NCBI RefSeq assembly: GCF_024699075.1 | Contig: NZ_JAILQF010000323.1 | Span: 1 to 8,747, forward strand | DNA from: Butyrivibrio sp. | GTDB taxonomy: Bacteria > Bacillota_A > Clostridia > Lachnospirales > Lachnospiraceae | Reading direction: 5' to 3' | Length of the DNA stretch: 8,747 bases | Notes under the pieces: model-generated | Seen by the model: only the letters and a program-made list of their open reading frames with translations | Told to the model about the DNA's origin: nothing | Database searches by the model: none | Position numbers and translations under genes: made by a program | Shown here: in pieces, positions 5,966 through 8,747 of the stretch | Position numbering within the stretch: position 1 is the first letter of the stretch | Layout of the letters: every line of letters starts with the position of its first letter

Positions 5966-7363
5966 TTACCACACATTTTCCTTATAGAAATCTTCTATGT
6001 TCTGAAGACCTTCTTCTACAGTTTCATCTCCCATGATTATGGAAACCATATTGTTGTCGAAGGTATCTCCGGCTTCTACAGATACAAGTGACTCATTATA
6101 GAATCCAATTGTACCTGAAAGATTAGCAAGAAGTTCTGAAACATATGCGAACTGCTTAGGAGCCTTGGAAGTATCAACTTCAACTGTAGTTACAGGAATC
6201 TTACCTGCCTGCTCAGCTGTAGCTTTCTGAGTTGTCTCATCAGTGAGCATCTTAAGGAAAGCGATACATGCTTCAGGATGCTCTGTTGTAGCTGACATGA
6301 GTACGTTATCTGTCTTAACGATCATGTCACCAACGCTTCCGTCAACACTTGGGAATGAGAATACACCGCACTTATCTTCGATTGTATCTGAATTACCATT
6401 CATCTGGGCAATACACCATGAACCCTGAATAAGGATAGCTGCTTCTTCGTTGTAGAAGTGAGCTGTTGCATCATCATTGGAATCACCAAGATATGTATCC
6501 TGGAAATATTCGCTAATGGCAAGCAGGTCTTCGCAACCTTTAACACAGTTTTCATCTGTCCAGTGAGCTGTTCCCTCATTAAGGGCATTAGTATCAACGC
6601 CTTCTCTGTTCATGCAATAGCCAGCTATCATAGAAAGGCACCATGCTGTTGAAGCTGAACATGTTATAGGAGTATATCCTGCGTCTTTGAGCTTGGCGCA
6701 TGCTTCAAGGAAGCCTTCCATATCTGATGGCACTTCTGTGATTCCTGCAGCTTCAAACATCTCTGTATTATAGAAGCAGCATGCTGCTGCAAAGTTTGTA
6801 GGTATTCCATATATATCGCCATCATATGTAACTCTGTCGAACATACCGCCTGCAAAGGACTCTTTCCATGCTGTATCAGCATCAAGATACTGATTAAGTG
6901 GCTGTACTACTCCGGCATCTACATATACATCAGCATTAGGTCCCGGATTACAGATAAGAAGATCAGGTGTATCACCTGCTGCTATAAGAGCGTTAACCTT
7001 GGAATCATATTCTTCAAGATTAGTGGTAATAACATTGACATGATAGCCATTATCTTCCTCATTAAAACGCTCAACCGTTTCTGCGTATAAACGGGTCATC
7101 TGATCTGTACTTGCTTCAAGATCATCCCAGAATACCCAGGTAATCTCCTCTTCGTCTGCAGAAGCTGTACTTTCTGTCTGAGTGCTCTCACTGCTGTCAG
7201 CTGCAGTATCTGTAGCTTGAGTATCCTGTCCTGCATTTTCTGTATCAGATCCTGCATTTTCAGTTGGCGTAGCTTCACCTGTATCAGTTGAAACCGCACA
7301 TCCGCTAAGAGCTGCTGCTACCATTGATAATGACAGCACGATTGATAATGCCTTGCTTTTCAT
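5966..7363 (-). CDS. Extracellular solute-binding lipoprotein of a carbohydrate ABC importer (family 1)
   Basis: This 465-residue protein captures the sugar outside the cell and delivers it to the two permeases. The N-terminus is a lipoprotein signal peptide with a hydrophobic core (4-19) and lipobox LSGC, so C22 would be lipidated and anchored to the membrane. Residues 23-73 form a Thr/Ser/Asp/Glu-rich linker containing the tandem heptads ENAGSDT and ENAGQDT. The two-lobe binding fold begins at about 74 (ITWVFWDD), with typical family segments such as NALIAAGDTPDLL (124-136), DGDIYGIPTN (181-190), AAILIQGSW (308-316) and the C-terminal VEEGLQNIEDF (449-459). The mature part has about twelve cysteines besides C22, unusual for an exported protein. 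The ATG at 7361-7363 has a strong AAGGAGGG site (7369-7376). It is the first gene of the importer operon, divergent from the AraC regulator. A maltodextrin-like ligand is likely from context only; other oligosaccharides are possible. Confidence 0.93.
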   Translation of the reverse strand: MKSKALSIVLSLSMVAAALSGCAVSTDTGEATPTENAGSDTENAGQDTQATDTAADSSESTQTESTASADEEEITWVFWDDLEASTDQMTRLYAETVERFNEEDNGYHVNVITTNLEEYDSKVNALIAAGDTPDLLICNPGPNADVYVDAGVVQPLNQYLDADTAWKESFAGGMFDRVTYDGDIYGIPTNFAAACCFYNTEMFEAAGITEVPSDMEGFLEACAKLKDAGYTPITCSASTAWCLSMIAGYCMNREGVDTNALNEGTAHWTDENCVKGCEDLLAISEYFQDTYLGDSNDDATAHFYNEEAAILIQGSWCIAQMNGNSDTIEDKCGVFSFPSVDGSVGDMIVKTDNVLMSATTEHPEACIAFLKMLTDETTQKATAEQAGKIPVTTVEVDTSKAPKQFAYVSELLANLSGTIGFYNESLVSVEAGDTFDNNMVSIIMGDETVEEGLQNIEDFYKENVW

Positions 7364-7387
7364 AATAACCCTCCTTAATTTTTTGCA

Positions 7388-7403
7388 TCAGTTTTTTAAC
7401 TGA
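7388..7403 (-). other. Small hairpin upstream of the binding-protein ribosome binding site
   Basis: TCAGTT (7388-7393) and AACTGA (7398-7403) form a 6-bp stem with a 4-base A-rich loop in the minus-strand RNA, ending 11 bases before the ribosome binding site. It may stabilise the message or mark an operator in DNA. It is a weak structure and could be incidental. Confidence 0.35.
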
Positions 7404-7413
7404 CATCCCCTCG

Positions 7414-7439
7414 TTGCTATTACACTTAAAGATTAGCAA
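7414..7439. promoter_or_regulatory. Inverted pair of TTGCTA boxes (boxes 1 and 2)
   Basis: Box 1, TTGCTA at 7414-7419, and its inverse TAGCAA at 7434-7439 (box 2) face each other. Box 2 overlaps the candidate importer -10 at 7438-7443, and box 1 would lie in the early transcribed leader. Occupancy here would be expected to repress. Confidence 0.45.
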
Positions 7440-7465
7440 TATAATTTAAGGGCTTCTTTACAATG
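7438..7465 (-). promoter_or_regulatory. Candidate promoter of the ABC importer operon
   Basis: On the minus strand the hexamer TATATT (7438-7443) matches -10 in five of six bases. The corresponding -35 at 16 bp, CATTGT (7460-7465), is poor. A weak -35 next to paired TTGCTA boxes is what an activator-dependent promoter looks like. The predicted start is near 7431, giving a leader of about 68 nt. An alternative -10, TGTAAT at 7419-7424, also lacks a good -35. Confidence 0.4.
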
Positions 7466-7466
7466 A

Positions 7467-7493
7467 TTGCTAATTAATTACTAATTATTGCTA
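7467..7493. promoter_or_regulatory. Direct TTGCTA repeats 21 bp apart (boxes 3 and 4), candidate AraC-family site
   Basis: TTGCTA occurs at 7467-7472 and 7488-7493 in the same orientation, exactly 21 bp or two helical turns apart. The extended forms are ATTGCTAATTA and ATTGCTATTA. AraC-type activators usually bind such direct repeats next to the -35. Here the proximal box abuts the importer -35 region, so this is the best candidate activator site for the divergent regulator. Confidence 0.5.
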
Positions 7494-7510
7494 TTATCAT
7501 GTGCACAATA

Positions 7511-7539
7511 TTGATAATTATTAAGACTAATGTTATATT
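7511..7539 (+). promoter_or_regulatory. Promoter of the AraC-family regulator gene
   Basis: TTGATA (7511-7516) and TATATT (7534-7539) each match the sigma-A consensus in five of six bases with an ideal 17-bp spacer. Initiation would be near 7546, giving a leader of about 115 nt. A GACTAA motif (7525-7530) lies within the spacer. Confidence 0.65.
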
Positions 7540-7660
7540 TGGGCTAATTCAAAGGAAGTAATGACTAATCTTATAGTTTATTTTACCATTTATCAGTCAT
7601 ATTGACTAAATTATAGGTGCAACTATTTGTAATTATTGACTATTAAAAGGGGGAGTTACT

Positions 7661-8566
7661 ATGATAGAAAATCTTAACGGACTTCAGGAAACAGTTAACT
7701 TTGCTCCTACAGGGCGCGTAAGACTATATGAAAATGACGATTTTGAGGCATACCCTTCTCACTGGCACCTGCCAATAGAAATAATCATGCCTATCAAAAA
7801 CAGTTACAGGGTTGAAAGCTGCGGACATGTATTTGATATAGCAGAAGATGAGTTAATATTCATATGTCCCGGTGTAATTCATTCCATGCCTGCTCTCCCC
7901 GGCAAAAGGATGATCTTTCAGATCGACATTTCTATGTTTCAGGCAATAAGTGGCTTCGATCATATAGTATCTTTAATATATCCTGTATATGTTCTTAACC
8001 GTACCAATTGTACCTGCTATGACCAGTTTCATTCTCTGTTTATAGAAATATGTCAGTGCTATACAAATGCAGGTCTTATGGCTGAACCGGAAATATATAC
8101 AAGAGTAGCACAGATGCTCCTTCTTCTTGGTAAGAACTATCATCTAATTAACAATTCACTTGCAGATACCAGTATTAAAAAGCAAAGAGAATACGCAGAA
8201 CAGATTAACAGAATATGTGACTATCTAAAGCTCCACTATTCAGAAGATATAAGCCTTGAAGAAGCTTCAAGAATTGCCGGCTTTAGTAAATACCACTTTT
8301 CAAGAATATTCAAACAGCTGACCGGTGTAACCTTTTACAGATATATCAACCAGGTCCGTATACAAAAGGCCAAGATATTTCTTATGAATTCGGACTCTAC
8401 TATCACCAATGTTGCCATAAACTGTGGTTTTAGCAGTATGTCATCATTTATAAGAATGTTCAGGATCATCACCGGATATACTCCTACCAAGTTCAGGAGC
8501 CTTTATGACAGAAACTTCGAAACAAGTGAAGATGAGCTTGAACTAAATATGCAGCTTCCAAGCTAA
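7661..8566 (+). CDS. AraC-family transcriptional regulator with N-terminal cupin sensor domain
   Basis: This 301-residue DNA-binding protein is probably the local regulator of the sugar importer. The N-terminal half (about 15-110) looks like the AraC-type cupin that binds a sugar ligand, with HWHLPIEIIM at 34-43 and ELIFICPGVIHSMP at 64-77. The C-terminal AraC/XylS domain (about 182-285) has two helix-turn-helix motifs, SLEEASRIAGFSKYHFSRIF (198-217) and TITNVAINCGFSSMSSFIRM (247-266), followed by the family signature GYTPTKFR (272-279). The ATG at 7661 has a GGGGGAG ribosome binding site (7649-7655) five bases upstream. It is divergent from the importer operon, the usual arrangement for local activators. 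The ligand is unknown; a product of the imported glycan is the reasonable guess. A large hairpin terminator follows 28 bases after the TAA. Confidence 0.94.
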   Translation: MIENLNGLQETVNFAPTGRVRLYENDDFEAYPSHWHLPIEIIMPIKNSYRVESCGHVFDIAEDELIFICPGVIHSMPALPGKRMIFQIDISMFQAISGFDHIVSLIYPVYVLNRTNCTCYDQFHSLFIEICQCYTNAGLMAEPEIYTRVAQMLLLLGKNYHLINNSLADTSIKKQREYAEQINRICDYLKLHYSEDISLEEASRIAGFSKYHFSRIFKQLTGVTFYRYINQVRIQKAKIFLMNSDSTITNVAINCGFSSMSSFIRMFRIITGYTPTKFRSLYDRNFETSEDELELNMQLPS

Positions 8567-8573
8567 ATGCTGC

Positions 8574-8643
8574 AGCTATATTTCCAGACACCCAAAAAGA
8601 CAGTAACCCCTAAAGCTATATTTTTAGACAGCAAAAAAGACAG
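8574..8643 (+). repeat. Duplicated 30-nt segment with 40-bp period
   Basis: Two copies, 8574-8603 and 8614-8643, match at 26 of 30 positions. Both begin AGCTATATTT and end AAAAAGACAG. The 10 bp between them is TAACCCCTAA. The first copy supplies the outer left arm of the following terminator and the second copy lies in its loop and inner right arm, so the duplication creates alternative pairings. Confidence 0.75.
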
Positions 8644-8666
8644 CTTTAGGGGTTGCTGTCTTTTTT
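8594..8666 (+). terminator. Long Rho-independent terminator after the AraC gene, probably bidirectional
   Basis: AAAAAGACAG (8594-8603) plus AACCCCTAAAGCT (8605-8617) pair with AGCTTTAGGGGTT (8642-8654) plus CTGTCTTTTT (8656-8665), with a U-G wobble between 8604 and 8655. This gives about 24 pairs around a 24-base loop, ending in a T run. The A run on the left arm gives a T run on the minus strand too, so it may also stop transcription entering from the right. A shorter alternative, AAAAAAGACAG (8633-8643) with CTGTCTTTTTT (8656-8666), forms an 11-bp stem with a 12-base loop. Confidence 0.85.
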
Positions 8667-8747
8667 AGAGAAGGTATTTCTTTCTTATGGGGTATAGCAA
8701 AAAACTATATAATATTGGGGGGTTACGAGTATTATAATAGCATCCGT
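8667..8747. other. Right-end intergenic sequence, no gene recognised
   Basis: These 81 bases are AT-rich and contain no convincing ORF. Two TATAAT hexamers occur on the plus strand (8708-8713 and 8733-8738) either side of a GGGGGG run, but neither has a -35 at the proper distance. They may be part of a promoter for a gene beyond the window. Confidence 0.3.

Larger units (their letters stand above)
7364..7660. promoter_or_regulatory. Divergent regulatory region between importer operon and AraC regulator
   Basis: This 297-bp AT-rich region has no ORF and carries control signals for both sides. It contains four TTGCTA boxes (7414-7493), a hairpin close to the importer ribosome binding site (7388-7403), a weak importer promoter (-10 at 7438-7443), a good regulator promoter (7511-7539), and four GACTAA-like motifs on the regulator side (7525-7643). 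Confidence 0.8.

Noticed and set aside
8705..8740. Imperfect inverted repeat and TATAAT hexamers near the right edge, perhaps a promoter or operator
   Set aside because: Pairing needs a bulge and neither hexamer has a suitable -35. The downstream gene is outside the window.

Overview
The window looks like chromosomal DNA from a low-GC, strictly anaerobic Firmicute. A member of the Lachnospiraceae such as Butyrivibrio or a relative is my best guess. It rests on AT-rich spacers, strong AGGAGG-type ribosome binding sites, Gram-positive-style intrinsic terminators, and a sugar ABC transporter with a lipoprotein binding protein and no ATPase gene. It also rests on the style of the encoded proteins; no database search was possible. 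I see no mobile element, CRISPR array, rRNA or tRNA.

Layout from right to left: an AraC-family regulator (7661-8566, +) is divergent from everything else and ends in an elaborate hairpin terminator built on a duplicated 30-nt segment. A 297-bp divergent regulatory region follows (7364-7660). Then, on the minus strand, comes a three-gene carbohydrate ABC importer: solute-binding lipoprotein (5966-7363), first permease (4970-5857) and second permease (4104-4958), closed by a strong terminator (4045-4075). Next is a cytoplasmic GH13 alpha-glucan hydrolase (1705-3792) with its own promoter, then the nucleotidase SurE (860-1597) with its own promoter and terminator, and finally the 5' part of a class II fructose-bisphosphate aldolase gene, cut by the left edge (1-683).

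The working model is a small Gram-positive glycan-utilisation locus. The lipoprotein captures an oligosaccharide, probably a maltodextrin-like alpha-glucan, and the two permeases import it using an ATPase encoded elsewhere. The GH13 enzyme, which has no signal peptide, would cleave it inside the cell. The AraC regulator probably controls the importer: four TTGCTA boxes lie between the divergent genes, two of them as direct repeats exactly 21 bp apart next to the importer promoter. SurE and the aldolase appear to be independent housekeeping units.

Nothing here amounts to a wholly new biological system. The observations most worth following are regulatory: the TTGCTA boxes, the paired TTTTCG-N4-TTTTCG elements before the GH13 gene, the competing hairpins after the regulator, the dyad at the aldolase promoter, and the hairpin between the first two transporter genes.
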